The notes beneath the pieces were generated by a model that was not told the origin of the DNA, made no database searches, and saw nothing but the letters and a program-made list of their open reading frames with translations. The position numbers and the translations under genes were made by a program. Positions 33,675 through 43,047 of a DNA stretch of 64,000 nucleotides are shown in pieces; the stretch's first letter is position 1; each line of letters begins with the position of its first letter. This stretch comes from Fragum whitleyi (Eukaryota; Mollusca; Bivalvia; Cardiida; Cardiidae), in NCBI GenBank assembly GCA_948146395.1, contig OX411547.1, positions 34,617,868 through 34,681,867 of the forward strand. The letters run 5' to 3'.

Positions 33675-34942
33675 ATTTATACGCCGCCAGAGGCGGCCGT
33701 ATATTGGCGTCATCTTCTACGTCTGTCCGTCCATCCGTCCGTCCGTTTGTCCGTCCATTTTTCTTGTCAACGCAACTCCTCCTAAGTTTCTGGCTGGATC
33801 TTCTTGAAATTTGGTCAATGTTATCACCTCATTTGGTAGATGTGCATGAAGGAAGGATTTTATGGTTGATTGATTTTTGCCTGAGTTATGCCCCTTAAAA
33901 ACTTAGTCTCTGGTCCACTTTCTTGTCAACGCAACTCCTCCTAAGTTTCTGGCTGGATCTTCTTGAAACTTGGTCAATGTTATCACCTCAATTGGTAGAT
34001 GTGCGTGAAGGAAGGATTTTATGGTTGATTGATTTTTGCCTGAGTTATGCCCCTTAAAAACTTAGTCTCTGGTCCACTTTCTTGTCAACGCAACTCCTCC
34101 TAAGTTTCTGGCTGGATCTTCTTGAAACTTGGTCAATGTTATCACCTCAATTGGTAGATGTGCGTGAAGGAAGGATTTTATGGTTGATTGATTTTTGCCT
34201 GAGTTATGCCCCTTAAAAACTTAGTCTCTGGTCCACTTTCTTGTCAACGCAACTCCTCCTAAGTTTCTGGCTGGATCTTCTTGAAACTTGGTCAATGTAA
34301 TCACCTCAATTGGTAGATGTGCATGAAGGAAGATTTTCATGGTTCGTTGATTTTTGCCTGAGTTATGCCCCTTAAAAACTTAGTCTCTGGGGCTTATTGC
34401 CTGAGTTATGGCCCCTTAAAATTTAGTATTTTGGGCTTATTGAAATTGCAGCCTTGTGAATGATGCTTCCTAAGTTTCTGGCTGGATCTAAATGAAACTT
34501 GGTGGATATTATAACCGAAATTGGTAGATGAGCATGAAGTAAGGATTTTATGGTTCACTAATTTTACCCTAAATTATGCCCCCTTAAAACTTAGTATCTG
34601 GGGCTTATTGAAATTGCAGCCTTTTGAACGCAACTCCTCCTTACTTTTTGTCTTGATTTAAATGAAACTTGGTCAATGTCATCACCATAATTTGTAGATG
34701 TACATGTTTCAAGGATTTTATGGCTCATTTATTTCCCTGAATTATGCCCCCCTTAAAACTTAATGTCTGGGGCTTATTGAAATTGCAGCCTTGTGAAGGC
34801 AACTCCTCCTTACTTTTTGTCTTGATTTAAATGACACTTGGTCATTTTGAATTTGGTTCTGTCAAAATAAGTTGTGTCTACAATTATTTTCGTGAAACAG
34901 CAGCAAAGTGGCTGCGTATTTTGTGACTATTGCACTCTTGTT
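33675..34942 (+). mobile_element. HINE-like element, family 'TACGCCGCC' (copy 1)
   Basis: 5' TTTATACGCCGCCAGAGGCGG with hairpin potential, (CCGT)n at 33724-33756, cores of 159 bp starting at 33763, 33922, 34081 and 34240 (CTTGTCAACGCAACTCCTCC, TTGAAACTTGGTCAATG), then three diverged cores, and 3' GCTGCGTATTTTGTGACTAT + GCACTCTTGTT. The same family as 54793-56044. The identical 159-bp repeats show recent array growth. Confidence 0.85.
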
Positions 34943-34944
34943 AG

Positions 34945-35550
34945 ATAAATAGAGTTATTCAGAAGTGGGCATAACAAGGATTTTGAATTTTCTACGCACT
35001 CAGAAGGCTAACATAGAATATATAGGATAAAGACAATATGTAGAATAATGGAACTATAGTGTCCTCCTATAAAGGAGACTATATCAGATAGATATTACAG
35101 GGAATATGTCATATTTTCGTGAAATTTGATTTTGCTTGAAATATATTCTCTTGAATTTAAGTTCACAATTTTTAATAGATCATTGTATTCTGTATAGACA
35201 TTTTTTAATCTAATAATAGGAAAAAAGTTACGTTTTGACATCTATCAGAGACAATTTTCAGTCGTACAAGAAGCCAGGAGACTTTTCTGGGCAGAACTTT
35301 CATGGAATACAGACCTTTTGTGTCAATTTTATCTAGAATTTCTATTGTCTTTGATATATTACTTTAATTACATTGTGACAATATGTTTCTGCAGTCTCAG
35401 CTGAAAGTGACTGTTAAAAAATAAATGTGTGTTTAAGCTTACATACTTGCTAGTCTTCGTTTACTGTGCCTGTACAGAAGCAAAATGTTGAGCTTTCTTT
35501 TAAACAGTATATCTTTAATTCTAAAATTTCTGAGGTTTGAGTCTAACAGG
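34945..35550. other. Intergenic, no gene seen
   Basis: No supported feature. Confidence 0.45.
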
Positions 35551-35555
35551 TACAT

Positions 35556-35634
35556 ATAGACTCAAGGCAAAACAGCTGTAACTGCTTATAAACATATAAG
35601 CAGTTACAACTGTTTCACGCTGCAGAGCCATCAA
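35556..35634. repeat. Hairpin MITE, family P3 (copy 3)
   Basis: CAAAACAGCTGTAACTGCTTA pairs with TAAGCAGTTACAACTGTTTC. Same family as 17622-17696. Confidence 0.75.
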
Positions 35635-35948
35635 TATCTGTCCAATACTTCATTCACCTGAAGGAGAGAATAGCTTAATATTTAGAGAAAAACCAAGTTG
35701 ATAATCTGAAAGGAAATTGTTATCATTCAAAGAAAGGTATCTTAATCCTTAAGTTACATGGGCCTATATCATACCAACCTTTGAGTGCTTGGGCCTACAT
35801 TTTAAGGTAAAATTTGATCCAATTGCGGAGTATCTGCTTTCTGTACAGTCAGTCTGTGAGTTACATCAGTCTGTCTGTCTGAGTGTTACATCTGCAAAAA
35901 CTCAAAATAAATATCCTATTATGGAGTTACTGCCATTCTTTTTTTTTT

Positions 35949-36394
35949 TTGCCCCCATATAGAAAGATCAGGGGCATGTTGTTTTACCATTGTCTGTCTG
36001 TCCGTCTGTCTGTCTCTCTGTCTGTCTGCAAAACTTAACCAAAAATCTTAACATTGCCAATATCTTCAAGTCTATTCAAGAAACAAAGCTCTTATATGGC
36101 ATGATGATAGATATCAATGATTCGCATCTGCTGAAACCAAAGTCAAGGTAACGTGACATGGTCAAGGTCATCTGTCTAGGTCAAATTTCTTAAAAACATT
36201 ACCAGAAAACTTTCAATGTTCAGTTTATTCAAGCATATTATAAATACCCTTTCTCATAATTAGCATGATGAAAGACCTTAGTGTTGTACATCTGTAAGTA
36301 TCAAGGTCAAGGTCATGCTAAAAGGTCAATGTAATCTGCCGAGGTCAACAGGTCAACAACGGGGGCATTTATGTTTCACAAACACATCTTGTTG
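35949..36394 (+). mobile_element. HINE-like element, family 'GCCCCCAT'
   Basis: 5' GCCCCCATATAGAAAGATCA with inner AGGGGCAT, (CTGT)n at 35993-36028, one or two diverged cores with AAGGTCAAGGTCAT, and 3' GGGGGCATTTATGTTTCACA + CATCTTGTT. The 3' tail matches the end of the nested element at about 6190-6215. Confidence 0.7.
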
Positions 36395-36399
36395 AAAAA

Positions 36400-37550
36400 A
36401 AAAAAAATTGTGTACACATTCTCCAAATTAGGTGCAGTTTTGCAAATGAAATTCAAGTCTCTGTCACAATCTTGCGCATAATTTTCTCAAGTGGAGTTTT
36501 TGTACATGTAAGCAGAAAAAAAATGGTGTATCTATTACAATTGTGCCTACAAACGCAAAATGACACATTTTTAATCTTGATTTTGGGTAATAACAATATG
36601 AGTATTGATACAAATATATGAAAATATTCCAAATAAAAAGATTTTGCGAGCAAACGCACATGTACCGAATTTGGATGAAATAATTTAGCTCCCATCTTGT
36701 TGATGCCAAACGATATTTACAAACTGGAGGCCTGTTGTTGAACTTATATAAACTTTTGGGTTTTGGGTTAGGCATCAGGTGTCAGACGGTGGGTTTAGTC
36801 CTTTCATGGAAAACTTCCTGGAAACTGTCAGGCCATTAACCTATCTGTCTAACAACTGTCTGAACTTTTATATGATTTTCCTTAACAAGATGACAAGTGA
36901 AATAAATATAATTTGCATACCAAGTAGGTATGAGATGAGGATGGCAAATAAAGAGAACTCAAAATTGAGTCTTCCAGTGTTTAGCATAGTGTTGAGTAAT
37001 CAATTACTGTGTGCTCTAAAGTAATTTCAAATGCTTCAAAATGAGATCATGAAATATTAAGTATAAATCGATACCTTATTCTAATATTTGACTATTAAAA
37101 TGTGAGCTAACTTCTAACAGTTCAGCTAGCTTAGGATAGCTATGGTATTAAAAAGTAAACATTTATAGCTGTGACCTTGACATTATGTTCCGTTAAATCC
37201 GTCAGCCTTGTTCAGAGACTTAATTTTTCTGGCCTTCAACTCTATGCACAGAAGAATGATAATGCTTCATTTATGTCACCTTGTGAACTTGGCATTTTCT
37301 GAGCAGACTGTATCAATCCTTCAAAAACTATAACCTTGCTTTATAAATCAATTGGTCAGGACTAAAGATTTGTATTAGCCTATATAGTGCTTCACATCAA
37401 CCAATAAAAAAAAATTGTTTGGTTTCAAAAATAGTATCGCATACACTGGCACCATGACTAATTTCCTTGGTCAGCATAAATTGGTTTTGTTAGGGCTGGA
37501 AGAGCATACAGTATTTCCTCTAATAATAGTGCATCCCTAATAGTAGTATC
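36400..37550. other. Intergenic, no gene seen
   Basis: Open frames of up to 103 codons on the minus strand (36464-36775) overlap one another in different frames and show no domain. They are treated as chance. Confidence 0.45.
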
Positions 37551-37555
37551 CCTAC

Positions 37556-37676
37556 ATTTTTATCCCCCGCCGTTTTCGGCGAAGGGGATATAGTAATGCT
37601 CTCCGTCCGTCATTCTGTCATTCCGTCATTCCGTCCTTCCGTCATTCCGTCCTTCCGTCATTCCGTCACTAATCTT
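37556..37676 (+). mobile_element. HINE-like 5' end fragment (ATCCCCCGCC type)
   Basis: TTTTTATCCCCCGCCGTTTT with complement GGCGAAGGGGATA, then (ATTCCGTC)n at 37606-37668. No core or 3' end follows, so it is truncated. Confidence 0.65.
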
Positions 37677-37679
37677 GTT

Positions 37680-38402
37680 TACTTAGAAAATTAACTTCAA
37701 CTGCCTAAATTTAAGGAATTTATTGAGACTTCTCTTAATTTTGAGATTAATTTCCTAAAATTTAAGGGAAAAGGGCCTAAAAGACATCTTTTTTATGATT
37801 TTTTACATCAGAAAATGCTAACTAAATTATGAGCTCTCTGTCCATGTTATGTATAGCTCCTGGAAGCATATATTACGAGAAATACAGTAATAGTGAGCAA
37901 AATGGCTTAATTTTCTTAGTAGCAAATATATTTTCCCTATCATTTTGTTTTGAAAATTCTTTTAAAGTATTTTTGTAAATGTTCAAACGGATAGGTTATT
38001 TTTATAACTGTAAATAAGCCATTGTATTACAAAACTAGAAATTATATGAAAGATTGGTAATTGCTCTTATTGACATTTCCTCTGAATTTTATCACCATAA
38101 TTTCTTGTTGCTAATGGGAACAGAACATCAAATGGCATTTTTGTCTCTTTTAGAGAACTATTTGGAGAAATTCACATGTAAAGATATCATACTTCACAGT
38201 GTTTGATGAAAATCTGTGTTACTAAATTGCTTTACTCTGTCATCTTTTATTGATATTCTATACAATTTTTAGATAAACAACTTTTCCAAATATATCTGAT
38301 TCCATTTTTCTCTCTTAAACCCTTGTTATGGGCTTTGTACAAAGCATACTTTATACTGTTAAAGTTCCAATACATCTCCGTTGTATTATTAGAATCATCA
38401 CA
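37680..38402. other. Intergenic flank of the DIRS element
   Basis: AT-rich with no supported feature. Position 38402 is the last base before the DIRS left terminus. Confidence 0.45.
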
Positions 38403-38470
38403 ATTCTATTACGTCATACTACTCTCGTGCTAATATGAGATGCGCGCCAACTGTGACCACTTTACTTCAG
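38403..38470 (+). repeat. DIRS left inverted terminal repeat
   Basis: Starts ATTCTATTACGTCATACTAC and ends CCACTTTACTTCAG. It is an imperfect complement of 43048-43118; the inner half (ATGAGATGCGCGCCAAC...) has only one mismatch, the outer half more. Its first 38 bp match the ICR (42808-42845) at 37 of 38 positions. It probably carries the element's promoter, but no core promoter is identifiable. Confidence 0.9.
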
Positions 38471-38731
38471 TGCGCTTTTAGAAATCGTCTCGAGCAGACG
38501 TGTATTTCTAATTTGACTGTAGGTGCTACAGTCTGTGACCACTGAAGCGTGTACTGAGTGTCTTTATTCTTTAATATTGACATTAATTTAAAGTTACGTT
38601 GTAACTAAGTGAAAATTGTTTAAAACTACGTGGTAGTTTTACAGAAAGGTGTTTTTCGTGATTTAAAACCTTTTTCCCGATTTTATTTCGGTTAGAGATT
38701 ATATCACGTGACTTCCACGTGGTTCGAGGAA

Positions 38732-39880
38732 ATGAACAATATGGCGGAAAGCATGTTGAAGAAGCAGTCGTCGGTCGACAAAACTGATAAAAAGGCCAAA
38801 AATGACCGTGAAAGTGTGGTTTCGACGAAGCCAACGAGTAATTTACAAGAAACAAACAAGAAGACCGAGAAAATGACGGCGAGGCCGGTTAACTCGGGAA
38901 GAACTGCAACAAGTGGAGTCGCTGGTTCCCGAGGAACGACCGACATAAATAAAGAACTCGGCTTGATTTTGAAGGAAATCAACTCCAACTTAATTCAGCA
39001 AGGTGAGGACCTTAAAAAACTTTCAGAGAGGGTTGATTTTCTGTACGACGAGTCTAATTATGACCCCTATTTTGAAAATTGTGAGGACGAGTATGAAGGT
39101 ACTAATTGTCCGGATCACGCTATTTCCCATTGTGAAGACAATGAGTCAGAGGATTGTCCTCCTTCTAAACAATCTAAAATGACTTTCAAGGGGTTGTCAG
39201 ACAAATTTCTCTTGTCAGAGAAAGTTGACAATGAGGTAAATGATGATGTGGCCCATTTTGTAAATTCATCTTTTAGAAATGGGGTTGCTGACGATAGAGT
39301 TGCAGAAATTATGAAGGAAATTTATAGACCAAACAATTGTGACTCTCTGACCAAAACTAGAGTTAATCCAGGTATCTGGAGATTGTTAAAACCCCAGACT
39401 CAGACTGATGATGCTAAAATGCAAGCTATTCAAAATTTGATAATCAAGGCGTCTGTGAATTTTGTCAAACTACTGGACAAAAATAGTGAATATTTGGATA
39501 ATCAGTCAATTGAATGGGGTACAAATGCTGTTGCCCTGTTAGGACAGTGTAACAGGTCAATCAATAATAAGAGGAAAGAATCTCACAAGCAGGATTTGGA
39601 TCCCAAATTCTATCCCTTGACATCTGCAAGTCTTCCATATACTGATTATCTATATGGGGATGAAACCGATGTGAATCGTAATGTTAAAGATATTCAGGAC
39701 ATCAGTAGAATAGGGAAAGTAGCTCGTAACTCCCGTGGCAGGGGAAATAGGGGCAATCCTTATGCCCGAGGTATTAGAGGTGCTCGTCGTGGTCGAGCCC
39801 GTGGATACTACCAATATAGGGGTGACTCCACAGCTAGCAATACCTCTTCAAAAAACTTGAGAGATGGACAAAAGAAGTAA
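38732..39880 (+). CDS. DIRS gag-like protein (ORF1)
   Basis: Probable nucleic-acid-binding structural protein of the retrotransposon particle. The frame is open from a non-ATG codon at 38708. I start at the first ATG, 38732 (382 residues). The next ATG, 38741 (AATATGGCG), has the better initiation context. The N-terminal third is Lys/Ser/Thr-rich and likely disordered. A possible short coiled coil follows (ELGLILKEINSNLI). An acidic stretch (ENCEDEYEG...) comes next, then a mainly helical region (AEIMKEIYRPNN...GIWRLLKPQTQTDD). The C-terminus is RG-rich (SRGRGNRGNPYARGIRGARR), as in RNA-binding tails, and there is no CCHC knuckle. This layout fits DIRS gag proteins. The family call rests mainly on position and the downstream pol. 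It ends five bases before the codon shown as the pol ORF start, with a slippery heptamer 24 nt before its stop. Confidence 0.8.
   Translation: MNNMAESMLKKQSSVDKTDKKAKNDRESVVSTKPTSNLQETNKKTEKMTARPVNSGRTATSGVAGSRGTTDINKELGLILKEINSNLIQQGEDLKKLSERVDFLYDESNYDPYFENCEDEYEGTNCPDHAISHCEDNESEDCPPSKQSKMTFKGLSDKFLLSEKVDNEVNDDVAHFVNSSFRNGVADDRVAEIMKEIYRPNNCDSLTKTRVNPGIWRLLKPQTQTDDAKMQAIQNLIIKASVNFVKLLDKNSEYLDNQSIEWGTNAVALLGQCNRSINNKRKESHKQDLDPKFYPLTSASLPYTDYLYGDETDVNRNVKDIQDISRIGKVARNSRGRGNRGNPYARGIRGARRGRARGYYQYRGDSTASNTSSKNLRDGQKK
39850..39856 (+). promoter_or_regulatory. Candidate -1 frameshift heptamer A_AAA_AAC
   Basis: In the gag frame the codons read TCA AAA AAC, so the heptamer is in the X_XXY_YYZ phase needed for simultaneous -1 slippage. 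The pol frame is the -1 frame and is open from 39838, after TAG at 39835. It has no ATG before its first conserved motifs, so frameshifting would supply the missing start. A weak CAGG...CCTG hairpin lies at 39883-39895. No stronger stimulatory structure was found by eye. Confidence 0.5.
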
Positions 39881-39883
39881 ATC

Positions 39884-39891
39884 AGGTGAGT
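39884..39891 (+). promoter_or_regulatory. Consensus 5' splice donor (AG|GTGAGT)
   Basis: CAG|GTGAGT with the cut after 39885, just after the gag stop. Matches the eukaryotic donor consensus at every position. A partner acceptor TTTTGTCCTTTCAG ends at 41540. Use of the site is unproven. Confidence 0.4.
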
Positions 39892-41916
39892 CCTGTTTTT
39901 GAAGCTGGTAGACTAAGATTTCACTTGGAAAATTGGAGAAAGCTTACTCAAGATGAAAACATTTTAGAAATTATTCAGGGTTGCCCTATTGAATTCATAG
40001 ATGGATTAAATCCTGTTCAGTCTAGATGTCCACCATCAAAATTAAGTCCTTTTGAGGATTTGATTGTTGAAAATGAAATTAAAAAACTTTTAGATATGAA
40101 AGTTATGAAAATTGTTGAACATGATGACAATGAATTTGTATCTCCAATTTTCTTAGTTCCTAAGAAGAATCAAGGTGAATACAGAATGATATTGAATTTG
40201 AAAAAGCTTAATGAAAGTATACCTTATAGGCATTTCAAAATGGATACGTTTGAGTCTGTTTTGAAACTTATCAAACCTGGATGCTACATGGCCTCTATTG
40301 ACTTGCGTCATGCTTATTATTCTGTGTTCATCTCTGAACAAGATCAAGTGAAATTACGTTTTGAGAAATCTGGAATTCTTTACCAGTATCAAGCTTTGCC
40401 CAATGGGATTGCGTTCGCGCCCCGTTTATTCACAAAGATTATGAAGCCAATTTACTCATCATTACGATTACAGGGTCATGTCAATTCTGGCTTTATCGAT
40501 GACTCTATTCTCCTAGGAGATACATTTACAGAATGTGAAAAAAATGTAGAGCAAACTCATTCAGTTATGACAAGTGTAGGTTTCATGATTCATGAAGATA
40601 AATCTGTATTGATACCAACTCAAAACTTGACTTTTTTGGGTAACAATATAGATTCTCAAGAAATGATAGTTACACTTCCAGAGAATAAGGTTGCAACCTT
40701 GGTTCAAGAATGTGAACAATTATATTTCAAATCAACAGACACTATTAAATCTGTTGCTAGAGTTCTTGGGCTTATGGTTTCAAGTTTTTCAGCTGTTGAG
40801 TTTGGTCGGCTATTTTACAGAGTAACAGAAAGTGAAAAAATTGAGGCTTTGAAGTTTTCCAAGGGAAATTACTCTGCAAAAATGCATATTTCAGAACCAA
40901 TGAAAACTGAGCTCAAATGGTGGATAGATAATTTACACTTGCAGAAGCGTGTAATAGATCATGGTAATCCAAATATTGTGATAACAACAGATGCTTCTTC
41001 CTTTGGATGGGCTGGAATCTGTAATGATGAGCAAATTGGTGGTAGATGGACAATTGAAGAGTCAGAAAAACATATTAATTGTCTTGAAATGTTAGCTATA
41101 AGCCTAGCAGTGAAAGCCTTTTGCAAAGAAATTAAACATGTTCATGTTCGAATTTTCTCTGACAACACATGTGCAATTTCTTACATAAACAATATGGGCG
41201 GATGCAAATCCAAAGAATGTAATGTCCTTGCTCATGATTTGTGGGTATGGTGTATGAGTAGGAACATATGGTTATCAGCTTGTCATGTTCCTGGAAAAGA
41301 AAACATATCTGACTCCGGTTCAAGACACTTTAATGACAACATTGAATGGCAATTGAACAAGCAATTTTTTGATAAAATTTGCAATATTTGGGGAACTCCA
41401 GATATAGACATGTTTGCTTCTAGAATCAATAAACAATTGCCAAAATATGTGTCTTGGAAACCAGACTCAGAGGCTGTTTTCATTGATGCATTTTCATATA
41501 ACTGGTGTTCAGATTACATGTACATATTTTGTCCTTTCAGTTTGATTGGAAGAGCTCTAGTGAAGTTAAGAAAGGACAAGGGCGAATGCATCATGATTCT
41601 TCCACTTTGGCCAACACAGAATTGGTGGAACAGTTTCCTAGAACTTCTCATAGACTATCCAGTAGTGATTCCAGTGACTCAGAGTACTCTATCTCTAACA
41701 ACAACCAAGAGGGAACATCCTCTCTCAGGGAAACTGAAATTAGTGGCATCGAGATTATCAGGAAAAGTTTACAAGACAGAAAAATTTCGCAACGAGCTGC
41801 CGATGTCATCATTTCATCTTGGAAACCTTCAACACAAAAGCAGTATTCAGTGTATGTCAAGAAATGGTTTCATTTCTGTACTAAAAGACAAGTTGATCCA
41901 GTTCAAATTACTTTAG
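39886..41916 (+). CDS. DIRS pol: reverse transcriptase, RNase H, Dam-like domain (ORF2)
   Basis: The open frame is given from GTG at 39886, but is open from 39838 with no usable ATG, so it is probably made by frameshifting from gag. Residues are counted from 39886. RT: FVSPIFLVPKK (84-94), YRMILNLKKLN (99-109), ASIDLRHAYYSV (136-147, catalytic D139), ALPNGIAFAPRLF (170-182), and the FIDDS box (203-207, D205 and D206). RNase H: TTDASSFGWAG (367-377, D369), LEML (E401), SDNTCA (D426), and SDSGSR (D476), so all four acidic positions are present. Residues about 502-590 (TPDIDMFASRIN..., YIFCPFSL, ILPLWPTQNWW) align in layout with the Dam-like methyltransferase domain of DIRS elements, but NPPY is replaced by CPFS. 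The last ~110 codons overlap the recombinase ORF. There is no protease or DDE integrase. Confidence 0.92.
   Translation: MSPVFEAGRLRFHLENWRKLTQDENILEIIQGCPIEFIDGLNPVQSRCPPSKLSPFEDLIVENEIKKLLDMKVMKIVEHDDNEFVSPIFLVPKKNQGEYRMILNLKKLNESIPYRHFKMDTFESVLKLIKPGCYMASIDLRHAYYSVFISEQDQVKLRFEKSGILYQYQALPNGIAFAPRLFTKIMKPIYSSLRLQGHVNSGFIDDSILLGDTFTECEKNVEQTHSVMTSVGFMIHEDKSVLIPTQNLTFLGNNIDSQEMIVTLPENKVATLVQECEQLYFKSTDTIKSVARVLGLMVSSFSAVEFGRLFYRVTESEKIEALKFSKGNYSAKMHISEPMKTELKWWIDNLHLQKRVIDHGNPNIVITTDASSFGWAGICNDEQIGGRWTIEESEKHINCLEMLAISLAVKAFCKEIKHVHVRIFSDNTCAISYINNMGGCKSKECNVLAHDLWVWCMSRNIWLSACHVPGKENISDSGSRHFNDNIEWQLNKQFFDKICNIWGTPDIDMFASRINKQLPKYVSWKPDSEAVFIDAFSYNWCSDYMYIFCPFSLIGRALVKLRKDKGECIMILPLWPTQNWWNSFLELLIDYPVVIPVTQSTLSLTTTKREHPLSGKLKLVASRLSGKVYKTEKFRNELPMSSFHLGNLQHKSSIQCMSRNGFISVLKDKLIQFKLL
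41527..41540 (+). promoter_or_regulatory. Candidate 3' splice acceptor before the recombinase ORF
   Basis: TTTTGTCCTTTCAG is a good pyrimidine tract plus CAG. The first base after it, 41541, is a codon start of the recombinase frame, and the first ATG downstream (41586) is also in that frame. Splicing from 39885 would remove RT/RNase H and put the recombinase directly after gag. Confidence 0.35.
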
Positions 41917-42725
41917 ATACTGTTTTAGATTTTCTGACAGAACTTTTTGAGTGTGGTTTGTCATATGAAACTATTAATGTTGCACGTAGTGCCCTGTCAT
42001 CTATTGGAATCATTATTGGTGGATTTCCTGTTGGTCAACATCCATTGATAAAACGTTTTTGTACTGGTGTTTTCAATTTAAGACCATCTAGAGTCCGATA
42101 TTTAGAGACATGGGATGTAAGAAAAGTCATAGATTATTTGAAAACACTTACACCAGTGAAATTATTATCTTTAAAAATGTTAACCATGAAATTAGCAATG
42201 CTTATTGCCTTAACTAACGCCACTAGAGCTCAAACATTACAATTAATGACTCTTAAAGACCTCAAGAAAGGTCCAGACTTCTTTGTTGTACAGTTAAGAG
42301 GGTGTTTAAAACAGTCGAGGCCAGGGAGGCCTGTGCCATATTTGTACTTGAAAAGTTATACTCCAGATAGGAGATTGTGTGTTGTAAATACTTTGCGGGA
42401 ATATATTGATAGAACTTGTAAATTGCGTGAAAATGCAGATTCCTTGTTTGTGAGCTATTTAAAACCACACAGTGCAGTGACTTCTAGTACTATTAGTCGA
42501 TGGTTAAAAACTATAATGAGTTTGTCGGGTATAGATATTACAGTTTTTAAGGCTCATAGTGTAAGAGCAGCCTCAACATCTAAAGCAAAGGCTAGTTTTA
42601 TTCCGATACAAGAAATTATGAAAGTTGCTGGTTGGACAAATGTTGAAACATTTGCACATTTCTATAATAAGGATATTCAACAAGAAGAGGTTTGTTATGC
42701 CTCAACCATACTATCAACAGATTAG
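41586..42725 (+). CDS. DIRS tyrosine recombinase (ORF3)
   Basis: Catalyses integration of the circular DNA intermediate by site-specific recombination, replacing the integrase of LTR elements. The frame is open from 41505 (GTG); I start at the first ATG, 41586 (379 residues). A Ser/Thr-rich leader precedes an N-terminal SAM-like DNA-binding region (SSWKPSTQKQYSVYVKKWFH). The catalytic domain has Arg in NATRAQTLQL (R214), a Lys in LKQSRPG (K242), HSVRA (H324, R327), W350 in AGWTNV, and the nucleophile Tyr in HFYNKD (Y360). The R...HxxR...W...Y set is complete. About 330 nt overlap the end of the RT ORF in the -1 frame, a usual DIRS arrangement. Expression may need splicing or reinitiation. It stops 82 nt before the ICR. 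Confidence 0.93.
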   Translation: MHHDSSTLANTELVEQFPRTSHRLSSSDSSDSEYSISNNNQEGTSSLRETEISGIEIIRKSLQDRKISQRAADVIISSWKPSTQKQYSVYVKKWFHFCTKRQVDPVQITLDTVLDFLTELFECGLSYETINVARSALSSIGIIIGGFPVGQHPLIKRFCTGVFNLRPSRVRYLETWDVRKVIDYLKTLTPVKLLSLKMLTMKLAMLIALTNATRAQTLQLMTLKDLKKGPDFFVVQLRGCLKQSRPGRPVPYLYLKSYTPDRRLCVVNTLREYIDRTCKLRENADSLFVSYLKPHSAVTSSTISRWLKTIMSLSGIDITVFKAHSVRAASTSKAKASFIPIQEIMKVAGWTNVETFAHFYNKDIQQEEVCYASTILSTD

Positions 42726-42807
42726 AAAAGAATTAAACATTTTCATGTAAGTAATATTTACTTATTTCTGTTTTGTTGATCAACCAATAAATGCTATGGC
42801 TTTGAAG

Positions 42808-42928
42808 TCTCATATTAGCACGAGAGTAGTATGACATAATAGAATCCCCCAAACAAACAAGACTTACCTGAAAGTTGATGTTTGGTTGTGATTCTATATA
42901 GTCATACTTCTACTCGAGGGATTATATG
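42808..42928. repeat. DIRS internal complementary region (ICR)
   Basis: 42808-42845 is the reverse complement of the element's first 38 bp (37/38). 42841-42928 is the reverse complement of 43081-43168 (88/88 by eye). The two parts share ATAGAAT (42839-42845), the complement of the ATTCTAT present at both element ends. In the DIRS1 model the ICR acts as a splint for joining the ends into a circle. Confidence 0.92.
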
Positions 42929-43047
42929 CCCTCCCGTATACTGTCATATGATCCCTCCCAGGGTTTACGAGGTAGACCATCTTTTGAAGCAGTATTCAGC
43001 AATTTAATTGATGCATTTCTTGGTTGCTGGTAGAAAGCTTCGAATGA

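Noticed and set aside
36464..37024. ORFs of 103, 80 and 81 codons on both strands
   Set aside because: No recognisable domain or consistent codon pattern. Chance frames in AT-rich DNA are expected at this size.
41505..41585. Recombinase start at the upstream GTG (41505)
   Set aside because: GTG is not a normal start in eukaryotic nuclear genes. The first ATG in frame is at 41586, and the extra 27 codons lie in the RT overlap without recombinase motifs.
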